A stretch of 64,000 nt of DNA from Atrina japonica (GCA_030159075.1 BROG01000078.1:649501-713500); one strand, 5' to 3'; shown: positions 33,151 to 46,309, numbered from the stretch's first letter. The notes: a model not told the origin generated them from the letters alone. Numbers and translations: made by a program.

Positions 33151-33390
33151 GGGGCCTCCGTGGCTGAGTGGTTAGAGCATCACGCTTTGAACCATGAAGT
33201 CTCTCACTTCTGGTCAGCACAGGTTCTAGCTCCACTGGAACATTAGTTGATTTTTGTGAGAAAGTTTGCCACTTTACTTGCAGAAGGTTGGTGGTCTCTT
33301 CCTGGGTACATTATAACCGGGTTATCTCCTCCATCATTAAAAACTGGTGCCACCATATAGCTGAAAAATTGTTGAGTGTGGCATAAAACA
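33151..33390 (+). mobile_element. SINE B, full length tRNA-derived
   Basis: The head GGGGCCTCCGTGGCTGAGTG GTTAGAGC carries box A. CAGGTTCTAGCTCC is box B. A long variable-arm-like insert lies between (CATGAAGTCTCTCACTTCTG), as in Leu/Ser-type tRNAs. The body has GAGAAAGTTTGCCACTTTAC, TGGTCTCTTCCTGGGTACAT and GCCACCATATAGCTGAAAAA. The 3' end is GGCATAAAACA. It is non-coding and transcribed by Pol III if active. Other copies lie at 16335, 22409, 29428, 42553 and 53813. No clear TSD was seen. Confidence 0.85.
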
Positions 33391-33733
33391 CTTCAAAATT
33401 AAGATTCTATAGTCAGGCCTATCCATTTGGTCTAAGTATTCAGTGTCCTTTCCCAGTCTTAAAAGGTTAACTTTAAATTCCAATGAAAAACTTCTGTTGT
33501 AATATTATAAACTTAATGTGCAAAGAACCGGGAAAAATGTTCAGTTCCAAACTTAACAGACTGTATCATTAGTTTATAAAAATTCATAGAAAAACACTTA
33601 CAGCCACCTAACATCCATGCTTGCTTGCTTTAGTGGTGTCACTACTTAAAGACCTTGCCACTCATCCCTATAAGTCCGGTAGAGATGTTTAATGTACATG
33701 TGTTGATTTACCCTTCATCTTAATAAGGCATAG

Positions 33734-33954
33734 CAGACATTTTGTAATAAAAAAAAAAATTACTGGTCAACTGGACCAATGAATAAAATTAATTTCACTG
33801 GTCAAAGAAATTTTTTTACTGGTCTGTATATATACACAATTGCAAAGAAATGGAAAATTACTGGTCATTTGGACCAGTTATCAGATAGATTTCACTGGAC
33901 TTTTGTAAAGTATACCGGTTTTTCTGGTAAGGCTGGTGAATTTCAAAAACTTTG
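33734..33954 (+). mobile_element. CCGGT-type MITE, copy 4, TSD CATAG
   Basis: CAGACATTTTGTAATA opens and ATTTCAAAAACTTTG closes the element, with CATAG immediately outside both ends. The interior ATTGCAAAGAAATGGAAAAT and GGACCAGTTATCAGATAGAT match the copy at 7697. Confidence 0.8.
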
Positions 33955-34149
33955 CATAGAGCTGTGCAGACAGAAGATGAAAACCTAACATCCATGCATT
34001 CTTACATTCTTCATCATGTATGTATGTAATACAGTAGTTCGTTATGACAAAAATTATTTTCCCAATTAGAGGTAAAAGCATTGCTAATTTTCCCCCTAGT
34101 TGTATGTGATCAGCTTAATAAGTGCTTTAGTTACATTTTTTATATTCCC

Positions 34150-34195
34150 CATGCAGTCGAGAACCTGGTTACAATGTACCCAGGAGGAAACCATT
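34150..34195 (-). mobile_element. SINE B fragment
   Basis: GAACCTGGTTACAATGTACC CAGGAGGAA is the reverse complement of the TCTTCCTGGGTACATTGTAA segment of SINE B. Confidence 0.45.
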
Positions 34196-34247
34196 TATGG
34201 AAGTCATCTTTTGAACAATCTTGTCCTGATCTGTAGCTACATGTAAC

Positions 34248-34451
34248 TATGGGAACCTGTCATGAAAGACCACCTGTCTTCTGAGACCACACTCTCTGAA
34301 AAAAACAAGTGGCTAAATAAGAATTTTGATAAAACCTCAATTGAAAGACTAGCTGTTTTGTGAGATCACAATTCAGAGACCGATTTCGGTCTTGAGAGAC
34401 CACCCCATCGGCCCCTGAAAGGTCTTATAACCTAAGTAAGTTTCAACTGAA
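34248..34451. mobile_element. GACCACC-family MITE, diverged
   Basis: GGGAACCTGTCATGAAAGAC, CACCTGTCTTCTGAGACCAC and GTCTTGAGAGACCACCCCAT mark the family. The right end GTAAGTTTCAACTGA is decayed. Confidence 0.6.
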
Positions 34452-34459
34452 CCTCCTTA

Positions 34460-35445
34460 AGGGCGAAAAATTTATGGTGGAATGTAAGACAATGGTGAAA
34501 AATATAAAACATACAAATTATATAGGGTTTAGATTGTGATCATCTGAACAATCGCAACGGAATTTTGTTTCATATCTTTTGGCATACTATGTTTATGCTA
34601 TATAGGACATGAAGGCACAGGGTGAGCCGTTTTAGTGAGATAGATATATATTGATGTAAGTTTATATGATATATATTATCTATAAAACCAGATTGACTGT
34701 CAGTTTCGCTCATTATTTTCGCCTTTCACCTCCCAGAACAAACAGATCAAATATATAAATGTATATAGATATAAATATAGCATTTAATCTGAAACTGAGA
34801 ACGATGAATCGCAGGCCATGTGCTGCTATAAATGTATAGTGACGCTCTTGTAAGTCGACCACAGCCCTATGTATAAACCTGATCCCATGACAAAGAGCTA
34901 TCTTTTTCAACAGCCGGCTGATATATTTCAAAGTCGAAACTATCTCTGCAATAATAGTGATATTATTTTATCAAACAACCTGAGAATTTCAAAAATGAAA
35001 TCTGGTTTGTAGAAACTTTTAACAAGGGCATTGTTACGGTTATGAACTCCTATCTTTCTGAGACAGGAGGAGGAAATGAATATGAGGTTTATTCTAAAGA
35101 GACGCTAAGTGACTGTTTGAGTTTGTCTTGGAATTACTATCTGTTTTATTAATGTATACCATTAACAACACATTAATAGTTTTACGAGAGACGAATTACC
35201 GGAGAGAAATTTCCTCATTATAAAGAATGAGTTGTGCTGTAATAAAGATAAAATTTGTGTTTGATTTTTGGCAGCCATCCCTCTATTTACGCATTAAACA
35301 AAATTCTAGAAATATTCCCACTGGTTTATAAAGTGTAAGATTATAGATATTTTCATTTAGATTTAAAGTTGATAATAAAAGACGACAAGAATTAATGCCT
35401 TCATTAGTATGCGTGCCTAGAATTTATTCACTGCAACTTGTCTTA
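34460..35445. other. Unique spacer, no supported gene
   Basis: No repeats were recognised. GC content is slightly higher than average at 34800-34920. A 72-codon minus frame lies there without recognisable content. Confidence 0.45.
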
Positions 35446-35449
35446 AACA

Positions 35450-36217
35450 TTTGTTGGGGAGGAATGTTGATGATGTCATCTCTGTGAGGTAAGACATCAG
35501 AATATTGGATAATGTCTTTTTAAATTAGACAAAAGCTTGATGTCTTTACATTTATAAATAAGACATGTTGATGATGTCATTTGACATTATAAGTAAGATG
35601 TGATGATTTCATACAATGTAAGTCATCTTAGTGTTAAATGATGTCTTTATATATAGTGATACTAAGATATTAATGTCATGTTACATAATAAGAAAAAAAA
35701 AAATCTTTCAAGATGTTAATGATGTCATTTGATCAAGTGAGACATGCCATTGATGTCTTAAGATCAAATAAGACATGTTGATATTGTCTTTAGATTAGGT
35801 AAGACATCGATGATGTCATACTAAGACATGATGATAATGTCTTAAGACTAAGTGCATGTAAGACATATTGATGATGTCTTAAGATAAAGTAAGACATGCT
35901 GATGATGTCATGCTAAAATATGTTGATGATGTCACACTAAGAGTCAAAGACATATTGATGATGTCATACTAAGACATTTTGTTGATGTCACACAAGAGCA
36001 GATTGATGATGTCATGTTACATTATACAGGACATGCTGATGATGTTATATTAAGACATGTTAAAGATATCTTTAAGTTAGGTAATTCATCTTTGATGATG
36101 TCATTCTAAGACATTGTTGATGTCCTAGTAAGACATGATGTCACATGAAGGCATGCTGATGTCAATCTGAGACATGTTTTTGATGTCATGCATTGTACTG
36201 AGACATGTTGATGATGT
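35450..36217. repeat. Irregular GACATGTTGATGATGTC minisatellite
   Basis: Roughly 25 copies of AAGACATGTTGATGATGTCA-like units occur with variable spacers (TTAAGATAAAGTAAGACATG). The array ends about 12 bp before the 5' terminus of the helentron-like element at 36229. Confidence 0.85.
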
Positions 36218-36228
36218 CACTAAAATAT

Positions 36229-37120
36229 TGAGCCTAAGGCACAAGGTGACCTATTGCAATCATCTTTTGTCAGTCGTAGGTTGTTAAATTTTATACATTT
36301 TCGACTTCTTCTGTAGAACAAGTGGACCAATTTTAACCAAAGTTGGCAAGAAGTATCCACATGTGTACATGCTAAATTTTGCAAATGAAATGGGGCTGCT
36401 AGGATCAATAGGGGCCCAAAGGGGGCCAAAAAGAACTAAAACTTTGTGCCTCGTTAAAAATCTTCTCATGAACCAATGATATGATTTTGATGACAATGAC
36501 ATTGTATGCATGATTGTTAAGTCAGTGATCCACAAAGTTGTGAAAGTGAATGAAAACAAAATTTGTGTATTTTTAAAATGAACTACAAGGGCAAGTTTCG
36601 AGACCTGGGGCTTAGTTTTATACAAATGGCTTAACAACTCAAAACTGACTGACATTTTGTATACAGAGATATGAGAAAGTTGTTATCAGAGGATCATTTT
36701 GACAAAATTTCAAGGTCAAATTTAAAGGTCAAGGTCACCAGCACCTAAGTAAACAGAAAATTTAAGTATTTTTGTCAAACTTTTGAAATTTTCAATTTCA
36801 AAAGATCCAGTAGGCCATTTTAACCAAAGGACACCCATGTGAAGCTGTATTAAGTTTGCAAATGAAAAGGAAAGGGGCTGTTAGGACCAAAAGGGTAAAA
36901 AAAAAAAAGTATCAAAACTTGGTAGCCTACATCTTTATAAATCTTTTTTTCATGAACTATTGATCAGGTGACTTTCAAATTTGCTATGCATGATCATTAA
37001 GTAAATATCTATAAATTTTCAAATTCAATAACTGCATGAAACAGTTTTTTATTGAAAGCTTTGATAAAAGAAAACACTACAAAAATTGTTAAGATTTTTC
37101 TAGAAATACACTGTGGAGGC
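36229..37120 (+). mobile_element. Helentron/HINE-like element, end-damaged
   Basis: TGAGCCTAAGGCACAAGGTG ACCTATTG opens it. TTTTCGACTTCTTCTGTAGA and CCAATTTTAACCAAAGTTGG match 485-540. ATTTTGACAAAATTTCAAGG matches 798-817. The right end CTGTGGAGGC resembles the start of the 3' hairpin region at 3020 but the hairpin is lost. Minus-strand frames of 69 and 123 codons here are remnants of no known protein. Confidence 0.6.
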
Positions 37121-37124
37121 ATAT

Positions 37125-38395
37125 AAATTATGGAGTTATTCAGAAGTCCCCAAAAATGGCATTGCAAATGTCTCCTGGTGCTGGAAGTATGTTTCCTCTT
37201 GGTGAAAGTGATCTGAACACAAACAAATGGCCGTACCCTGAATATAATCAGTTAATGTCCATCGGAAATAACTTATCACAAAGTAGCCATTTAATTGTGT
37301 TAATGGGAACCAGAAAACTCTCAACTGTCCAATGTAAACTTTTAGGTCACATGTCAAACATAAATATTGCCCTTCAAGTCCTTTTAAATGAAAGATTAAA
37401 ATTATGGCTCCCCTTTATCACTTTTCCTGTGTCAGATTGAAATAGATTGATATATTATTTTAGCAGGTACTTGTGAAGGACGCATACTTTTTTTGGCCAC
37501 TCTTCTATCCAAAATAGTTTGAAGGATGTAAACATAACCATTTCATTTTGCCATGAATTTTTTTTCTTTCATTTTCCCCCTCTCAGTTCTGGACCAAATG
37601 TTAGGTACTGGTATCATATAAAAGTAATGTTCTCAGTCCTTTTTGTCTTTCAGCCTTTCTTTTCTCTCACCTTGTTTTAACATTTGAGTTACATTGTATA
37701 AAAGATATACCTGGAATAGATTTGTATTTTAGATATATATACTGTTGTGATGAACATCAGAAATGAGAATCTTACCTTTCAGATAAGGGTATGATGTAGT
37801 ATAATAAGTACCAAAAGTGTACAATTTTTAGATTTTAAAATGGGGTCATAAGGTCAGCAGAAACATGAGACACTATAAATGTGGGAAGAATTATAGAGTA
37901 TAAACTCTCCATTTTGAAATTATGTCTTGGATACTGCTGTTAATAATTGAGAACAACTCTAGTTGACACTGAAATTGACACATATTTGATGTCGGACAGG
38001 TGAAGATGAGGACAGGATTATTATACAGGTAAGTTTGTTGTAGATAAAATTGTCCATTTATGTCACTGGAAAATCTTCACATAGGACCCTGACACTTTGG
38101 TGATACCTGAAGTTATCATAAAATTAATAAAAATTGATATTTTAATGGTCAGCTTTAAATTACGCCAATTTTTTTTTTATTTCTGTTTGATACAAACGTG
38201 TGGGCATAAAGTTGCATTTTGAGGTATAGGGTTACTTAAAAATAACCAATTTAAATGAAAATGCATATAGTTAATTTGAATTTTGGCAGTTTTATTTTTA
38301 CAAGATTTCTTGAACACTTGTCAACAACAAAATTCAAAATTACAGTTCCCAACTCACTCTGGCATGGAATGTTTGAATATTAAGAATGGATTTTG
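37125..38395. other. Spacer, no supported gene
   Basis: A 94-codon plus frame (37156-37440) and a 73-codon minus frame overlap. Neither has a recognisable domain. An isolated good donor ATACAG|GTAAGT lies at 38028, but I found no matching acceptor or open frame. Confidence 0.4.
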
Positions 38396-38402
38396 AGACA
38401 TG

Positions 38403-38585
38403 TACAATAAAATTTATCTTTGATAGACCACCTTTTCTGTCACTGAAATGTGGTCTCTTACAACAGGTGGTTTCCAAAAAGAGATTTTATGTGTATTTAC
38501 AGAGTTATCTTTTTAACAAATTGGTTTTCAAAATATGGTCTCAAAAGGTTGTCTTTCATGACAGTGGTCTTTCAACCCAGGTTCC
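38403..38585. mobile_element. GACCACC-family MITE, diverged
   Basis: TTTGATAGACCACCTTTTCT, GAAATGTGGTCTCTTACAAC, TTGGTTTTCAAAATATGGTC and TTTCAACCCAGGTTCC follow the order of 16751-16941. Two overlapping frames (87 and 148 codons) run through it and are not supported. Confidence 0.6.
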
Positions 38586-38759
38586 AAGAGTTTTCTCCCC
38601 TGATGAAGTTGCATGTGATATATACAATGTACATGCAAATGTTATATAATTATACACACATGCAGGTACACAGTTCATTTGGGTCGGATCTTACATGTAG
38701 AAATGCCGTATTTCAATCAAAACATGTTACGATTTATATTCATTGTAACTCTGGTTGTA

Positions 38760-38915
38760 TTATTCCGTACTTCCAGATTACGGGATTTATCTCCCATTTG
38801 CTGAGTTACCTCCTCTTTGTAGCAAGTATCTTGTACAATGATTGTATTACAGTAGTCTGTTCTTTCAGATTACAGAATTTTTCTCCTATTTGCTGAGTTA
38901 CCTCCTCTTTGCGAG
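38760..38915 (+). repeat. Two direct copies of a TTTGCTGAGTTACCTCCTCT block
   Basis: TTCCAGATTACGGGATTTAT with CCATTTGCTGAGTTACCTCC occurs at 38771-38815. TTTCAGATTACAGAATTTTT with CTATTTGCTGAGTTACCTCC occurs at 38866-38910. This is a tandem duplication with a period of about 95 bp. Confidence 0.65.
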
Positions 38916-39147
38916 CAAATTTTTGTTTTTCTGCTAAAAAATATTCCTTATACACCTTACAGACGTGGGTAAAATTTATTTACCTCATATGTTAATTTTT
39001 CATGTTTTCATACTTGGTTCATCAGACTAGGCTGTCCAATTTTAAAGTGAAAATAAAAAGTAGTTTTTCGTCCAGTTTGTTGAAGATACCTGCTCTGTAA
39101 TGAAGGACAACTCTTGCAAATGGGAGGTTACTCTGTATTCCGCAAAT

Positions 39148-41025
<1,878 letters not shown>

Positions 41026-41029
41026 AGAC

Positions 41030-41165
41030 ACAGAGATTTTCCACCCTATCATAGGAGCCAAAATAAGGCCCCATTCCCAATCGTGCATATTTTTATTTTT
41101 CTGGGGAAAGTGTATATTTTCATGGAAAGTGATATTTACTGGAATATGCCATCATTAGAACCTGG
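41030..41165 (+). repeat. Interspersed repeat L, copy 3
   Basis: GAGATTTTCCACCCTATCAT, CAAAATAAGGCCCCATTCCC and ATCGTGCATATTTTTA parallel 48897-48970 and, less closely, 22590. Confidence 0.5.
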
Positions 41166-41231
41166 TCACTATCGCATAACTTTGAATTGTTAAAAATGAC
41201 TCAAAATACCAATAAATTAAAGATATATATA

Positions 41232-41438
41232 CTGTATACAGGGAAATTTTTGCCTCCGATTTATTTTTGCCCCTTTGGCACTCATCGTCAGTGGGCGAAT
41301 TCAAAACTGGGCGAATTCAAAATGGTAAATTCATCTATTTTTAATAATAACAGTCTGGACAAATTTAAAACGTGGGTGGAACCGTTTACAAGTGCATTAG
41401 GGCGAAAATAACATGGGGTGAAAATAACCCTGTATACA
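41232..41438. mobile_element. CTGTATACAGGG MITE, copy 2
   Basis: CTGTATACAGGGAAATTTTT opens and GAAAATAACCCTGTATACA closes the element, next to TA. The interior TTATTTTTGCCCCTTTGGCA, CTCATCGTCA and TAAATTCATCTATTTTTAAT matches 6741-6927. Confidence 0.8.
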
Positions 41439-41447
41439 ATATACAAT

Positions 41448-41619
41448 ATGTGTATATAGAGGCCACCCAAGGGACCAGAAAATATTGACCTTTATGTGCA
41501 GGTGCCCCTTACACACAGGTTCAATTTAGTTGAAGTAAGCAGTCAAGGTACTAAAAAAAACTGGCCTTTATAAACAGGTAATCCTTATATAGAGGTGGTC
41601 GCTATAGCAGGTTTTACTG
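41448..41619. mobile_element. AACCTG/GGCCACC MITE, left-truncated
   Basis: GTATATAGAGGCCACCCAAG to GCAGGTTTTACTG matches 9920-10070. The left about 10 bp are missing where the previous element ends. The right end runs into TATGTATGTATG and (TA)n. Confidence 0.75.
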
Positions 41620-41685
41620 TATGTATGTATGTGTATATATATATATATATATATAGATAGATAGATAGATATGTATATACCGATA
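41620..41685. repeat. Compound (TATG)n(TA)n(TAGA)n microsatellite
   Basis: TATGTATGTATG, then a TA run, then GATAGATAGATAGATA, directly after a TA-target MITE end. Confidence 0.9.
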
Positions 41686-42344
41686 TATATAAAATTTTCT
41701 AGATCAGCAACTCAATACAATGTATATACCAGTATATCAAATTGTCTAGATCAGCGACCCTATCTCTCATAATCAGATATTCAAGTCTCTATCAACACAG
41801 ATTGTGTTCCTATCTGTTCCGAGATCTAAACATAATACTCATAAAGCTGGCTACTCTCATTTGATATTATAAAACAACACCTGGGGCCTCGGAAAAACAA
41901 AAATTGAGTAGGTAAACTCGCTGCTTACCAGAGAGTAAACAAATGTTTGCTCTGCTGAAATAACTATTTGTTGTCCAAAGTCTGGGTGTTGACATTGCTA
42001 CTTAATGTGTTGACCCATCGTCTGCTTTCGTAAATTCATACTGTTTTTCGTGAAGCAATCACTTAAGGTGCCATTTTTTAGTTTTTGATGGTTATCAAAA
42101 TAATGAAAATAAAAAAAAACTGAAGAGTTTTGAATTTGTCAAATGGAAAAAAGATTAAAAGGAGAAAATAATTACAGCAATGTGTTACTGTACAAAAGTA
42201 CAAAAAAAAAAAAAAAAACAGCTTAGAATTTTCTGCAATGGAATTCATGTTACTTTAGAAGTAGAACAGATTTACATGTACATGGGAAAAATAAAATGAC
42301 AGAAAAACTTAAAAGGTAGTTTTCTGACCACAGAAAAACAATAA

Positions 42345-42518
42345 CAATGTCTTGAGAGACCTCCGACTAGCATGGAAGACCACCTATTTTGAGAGACCAC
42401 TTTCCAAGAACCATGTACTGCTGCTTAAACAATCCTTTGAATAAAACCTCTTTCTAGAGTTTTGAAAGTCAACATTTCAGTGTGAAAAGGGGCGGTCTTT
42501 TAAGACAGGTTTCACTGT
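42345..42518. mobile_element. GACCACC-family MITE
   Basis: AATGTCTTGAGAGACCTCCG, GAAGACCACCTATTTTGAGA and TTTTAAGACAGGTTTCACTG match the family. The left CAGT terminus is lost and the right end is followed by TA. Confidence 0.65.
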
Positions 42519-42552
42519 ACAGATAATATAAGGAACTCTCAAAGCATTTTGT

Positions 42553-42774
42553 ATGGCATAGCTCTCGTAGCCAGCCTGTTACACATTGACTGGAAATATT
42601 CATGTCAGTGCAGGTTCGAGCCCCACTGGAACCTAAGCTGAATTTTGTGAGAAAGTTTACTTGCAGAAAGCTAGTGGTCTCTTCCCAGGTACATTATTAT
42701 TGGGTTCTCTCCTCCACCATTAAAAACTGTGTGCCACCATATAACTGAAAAAGTGTTCAGTAAGGCATAAATCA
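42553..42774 (+). mobile_element. SINE B, near-complete
   Basis: CAGTGCAGGTTCGAGCCCCA carries a canonical box B. TTTTGTGAGAAAGTTTACTT, TGGTCTCTTCCCAGGTACAT, CTCTCCTCCACCATTAAAAA and GCCACCATATAACTGAAAAA follow. Box A is degenerate (CTCTCGTAGCCAGCCTG). Confidence 0.75.
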
Positions 42775-42779
42775 CTAAT

Positions 42780-43645
42780 CGAAAATCAAACTAACACAAC
42801 ACAACAAAAAATGTTTTTCAGCGAAAAGGAACATTTTAAAATGGAAAAAAAAATGATAAATAAGATTTGAAGAATTTCTGTTAAAAAAAACTTTAAATTA
42901 AAAAGTAAACTAACAGGGCTTTTTAAAAACACCATTTTCACTTTTAAATATGTTTTTTATCACATCAACATGTTGCATGCTGTAAATAATTTCTACATTA
43001 GCGATAATTCTGATTTTGAAATAAGTCTCACGTAACGTTGTTTGGTGGGGCATCAGACTTTGTGCTTAAGCCTGTCTGTTCGCCACCTGACTCTGGTTCA
43101 GGTGTGAATTTTATTTTCATCACATCTAAAAATAGACCAGAAAGATACTTAGAACATTTTTATCAGAAGTTTCTCAGTACAAGATTATCTTCCTGTGATG
43201 CCCTGTTTTTCTATCACAGTGCGATGTTCCTGTACACAACTGTTTAATATCCAGGGATATCTAACCAATTTAATTTACATTAAGTTTCCGATAGGTAAAT
43301 ACACATTTCTTGAGGTGAAGCTTAGCACTGGGGATTTTTTGTGGAATGATAAAAATTTTGAAGTTTAAAGGCTAAATGCCACTCTAATTTAAAAAGATCG
43401 AGTTAAGAGATTTGATAATGTAAACAGAGATTCAATGAAAGTTGGATATTTTGTAATATTTAAGTGAGATTAAAATGACAGAATATTGGCATTTATTGAA
43501 TGGGAGAATAAAACAAGTACCGGTATCTCTCGTGGAAATGAGGTATGTGTTTGCCGACCATGTTAGGCATCAGGTCGAAACAAACAAAACATTAAAAGCA
43601 GACAAAGTACATTTTGTAGCTAAGTTGATATAGTAAAATACATAT
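42780..43645. other. Spacer, no supported gene
   Basis: A 69-codon frame at 43038 (containing KPVCSPPDSGSGV) lies in a less AT-rich patch, but I see no domain or splice pair. Confidence 0.45.
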
Positions 43646-43648
43646 ATA

Positions 43649-43885
43649 CATGTAACCTGGTGGGATGGAGTCTCCTTATTTACCTAGGCGGGTCTAAATT
43701 TTAGGTAGAAAAGCTTAACAACATTAAAATCACACAGACTAGGTAATCGTTCCTATTTGTTACGATATCCATGAGTATCCATTAAGGAATAAAATGTTTT
43801 TCCTGTGAAGTTTGTTATAACTGAAAAGTGAATAGAATCATCTGTATGATAATCAAACAGTTACTCCGCCCCACGACGTTACGCG
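43649..43885. mobile_element. GGGGCGGAGT MITE, copy 2
   Basis: CATGTAACCTGGTGGGATGG at the left and CCGCCCCACGACGTTACGCG at the right. The interior TCTAAATTTTAGGTAGAAAA and GAATCATCTGTATGATAATC aligns with 21049-21294. Confidence 0.75.
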
Positions 43886-43889
43886 AATC

Positions 43890-45440
43890 GGACAATAGAA
43901 GGTCCCTGGTTCAATCCCCTATCAAACCAGATATTCAGTGAGTTTTCAATCTACTGTTGGCACAGCTGCTCTTTGCCTTAGATAGAGGGTAATTGTTCTA
44001 GTATGGGCAGTTTGATACTTTTATCGGATTGTGCAGAAGTTGTGGCCCTTAGATACAAATTATTTGTGTAGGTACATTGTACATGTATATGTGTAGGGGA
44101 TGAATATTAAATATGTATACATATGTATTTGTGTAGGTATATTATGCAAGTGTGTGGGTTGGGTGGGGGGGTGAATATATATGTACCTGTGTGTACACAG
44201 GAAAATTTATTGGAATAAAGTTCATACATGTATATAGAAAGCAAATTCAAAATGAAAAAAAAAAGTTAACATACTTAGTTAACATACTTTTGGCATGTGA
44301 GTGTACATATATATCTATATAGGTGTGTGTTGTCCGATTCTTTGTGTTTTTTGAGTTGGCAAGTTATACATATATTTCCTACCACAGACAGGACACAGCT
44401 TTATACTGCCAGTACAACTCTGAACAATACCTGTTTACCTGGATATAATCCAGGTGTGTGTACACTATCGCTGACTAATTGAAATTACTGAAGAGTGGAG
44501 GCTTAACATATATAAGGATTTTATACCTATCTGATTAATGCCTTGTGGTCAATCTGCATTCTCCGTATTCGTTCACTCACCTTAAGTTTATTTAGTGACA
44601 GTAAAATGCTCGCAAGATTTAACACATATTTTTGTTTTGTCATCGTGGCTTGCCATAGGTGGGACGGAGAATACAGTATCAATGTTATTTTTGCCATGTT
44701 CTACCGGACAATTTAAACCACAATTACACACCAGTTTTGTTTTCCTGTTATTATACACTCGTTAGACTGCTTGTGCTTTTTAGCATACCCAGCATACGCT
44801 CAGAAACTGGAATTCCTGGATTCGACTCCGTATCTTAATCATGACGGACACATAATTCTCTGAAAAAAGTTGTTAAGGTTTCTATTTTTTTTTTTTTTTT
44901 TGTCTTTGTGAAATTTTGGCTGTTGGGAGTATTTTCTCTAAGAAAATAATAATTATTTTCCCAGTTGAAACTTAATGTATATTTTCTATAATTTTACAGA
45001 AAATGTCCAATTATGAAGACGGGTACTATGCAGTATTTCCCTATTGAAATTCTAATTTTATGTATGGATTAAAAAACAGTTAATTACTACATTTACATAT
45101 CTGTTTACAAGGTAGAAAAACGTTGTCCCATTTGGAAAAAACATACAATGTGTACATTGCTTAGCTCAAGGATCCGTGGACCGTATACTGATATATTTTC
45201 TTGTATCTTGTTTGAATAAAAGTGTATTGGTGTATAGCAGAAATCCTTGTGGGTCAATCTCTACCTTGCCCTTTCAATGGTGGTGAAAGATTTCAAAAAC
45301 TATTGAGATCCCTTACCCCCAAACGATATATATTTTCACGTTCTTTGTCTCGAGACAAGTTTATTCTAGTATCGCAGAAAATCTGGGCCTAACCTTAAAT
45401 CAGACTTTATCATGTTTCTTGGAAACTACCGGTATTAAGA
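43890..45440. other. Spacer, no supported gene
   Basis: AT-rich, with GTGTAGGTA-type repeats near 44070-44160 and a T run at 44887-44901. The 61-codon frame at 44297 is not supported. Confidence 0.45.
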
Positions 45441-45477
45441 TCCCTTTAAACTACATGAATTGTATATTACTAATATA

Positions 45478-45639
45478 ATGGTACGGGCTGGCGACCAGTT
45501 CTCGCCAAATACCAATTCAAGTTCCAGTGAAGATGTTGTCATTGACGACAGTTATAATGATACTGGCGGCAACCAGTTTTCACAAAATACCAATTTTCGC
45601 CCGGGCAATGGTTTCACAACAGATATACATGTTCAGTAA
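45478..45639 (+). CDS. Short open frame with a 26-codon repeat, possible terminal exon or relic
   Basis: ATG at 45478 leads to 53 codons ending in TAA at 45637-45639. The frame is open back to a stop near 45440. It holds one full 78-bp unit, GDQFSPNTNSSSSEDVVIDD then SYNDTG, and the start of a second, GNQFSQNTN, followed by a unique tail FRPGNGFTTDIHVQ. The unit is acidic and Ser/Asn-rich with no cysteines, like a disordered linker or cytoplasmic tail. The same unit recurs inverted at 45945-46300 with a 79-bp period that breaks the frame. In-frame spacing only in this copy suggests it kept or derives from coding sequence. No splice acceptor or poly(A) signal is convincing. I do not recognise the protein family. 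Confidence 0.3.
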   Translation: MVRAGDQFSPNTNSSSSEDVVIDDSYNDTGGNQFSQNTNFRPGNGFTTDIHVQ

Positions 45640-45714
45640 AAACTCTTTATGCTGAAATGTTGAAGTCAGTCGAAACTGCGTATGTCAAAGTTGAAAGGCT
45701 GGTTCCAATTTTTA

Positions 45715-45818
45715 TTTTTTTATGGTTAGTAAGATATAAATTTTGGTTATTTCTAATTCCAGATATCTAGAAGTCATAGGGTCGGTCCCGTCAATTTCGA
45801 GATAATGAGATTCCACTG
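45715..45818 (-). mobile_element. Pogo-like MITE end
   Basis: On the minus strand CAGTGGAATCTCATTATCTC then GAAATTGACGGGACC is typical of pogo/Tigger-type termini. TA lies outside. The partner end was not found. Confidence 0.55.
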
Positions 45819-45904
45819 TATAGCCAGTCAGAAAGGCCCACAATTCATCATATTTTTGTGTCAGGCTTACATATAGTAACAGACTCATCTGTGCAACAAG
45901 AAAA

Positions 45905-45937
45905 AGCTCACTTCTTCGGCTCAGGTGAGCTAACAAG
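45905..45937 (-). mobile_element. Isolated 5' terminus of helentron-like element
   Basis: AGCTCACTTCTTCGGCTCAG GTGAGCT is the reverse complement of the hairpin that begins the element at 17682. The rest of the element is missing. It sits about 8 bp from the 79-bp array. Confidence 0.6.
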
Positions 45938-45944
45938 AAAATAC

Positions 45945-46300
45945 AGTATATAACTATCGTCAATGACAACATTTTCATTGGAACTTGATTTGATATTTGG
46001 CAAGAATGGTTGCCAGCCAGTGTCATTATAACTGTCATCAATGACCACATTTTCATTGGAACTTGAATTGATATTTGGCAAGAACTGGTAGCCAGCCAGT
46101 ACCGTTATAACTGTCATCAGTGACAACATTTTCATTGGAACTTGAATTGATATTTGGCAAAAACTGGTCGCCAGCCAGTACCGTTATAACTGTCATCAAT
46201 GACAACATCTTCACTGGAACTTAAATTGATATTTGGCAAAAACTGGTCACCAGCCAGTGTCATTATAACTGTCATCAATGACAGAATCTTCATCCAAACT
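45945..46300 (-). repeat. 79-bp tandem array, about 4.5 copies, inverted relative to 45478
   Basis: The landmark GCCAGCCAG occurs at 46012, 46091 and 46170, with ACCAGCCAG at 46249, each 79 bp apart. On the minus strand each unit encodes most of the 26-codon repeat seen at 45478, but one extra base shifts the frame at each junction. Two minus-strand frames (75 and 114 codons) therefore read it only in part. Confidence 0.9.
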
Positions 46301-46309
46301 CGATCTGTA

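Noticed and set aside
33151..33235. Leu/Ser-type tRNA gene
   Set aside because: The same sequence continues into a body shared with several other dispersed copies and lacks a matching acceptor stem.
37156..37440. 94-codon frame starting MALQMSPGAGSMFPLGESD
   Set aside because: It looked protein-like at the start, but has no known domain, a competing minus frame, and no splice or promoter context.
38022..38036. Isolated splice donor ATACAG|GTAAGT
   Set aside because: No acceptor or open frame fits upstream; single donors are common by chance.
38450..38896. 148-codon frame
   Set aside because: Its first part is a decayed MITE and its last part a local duplication; no domain is seen.
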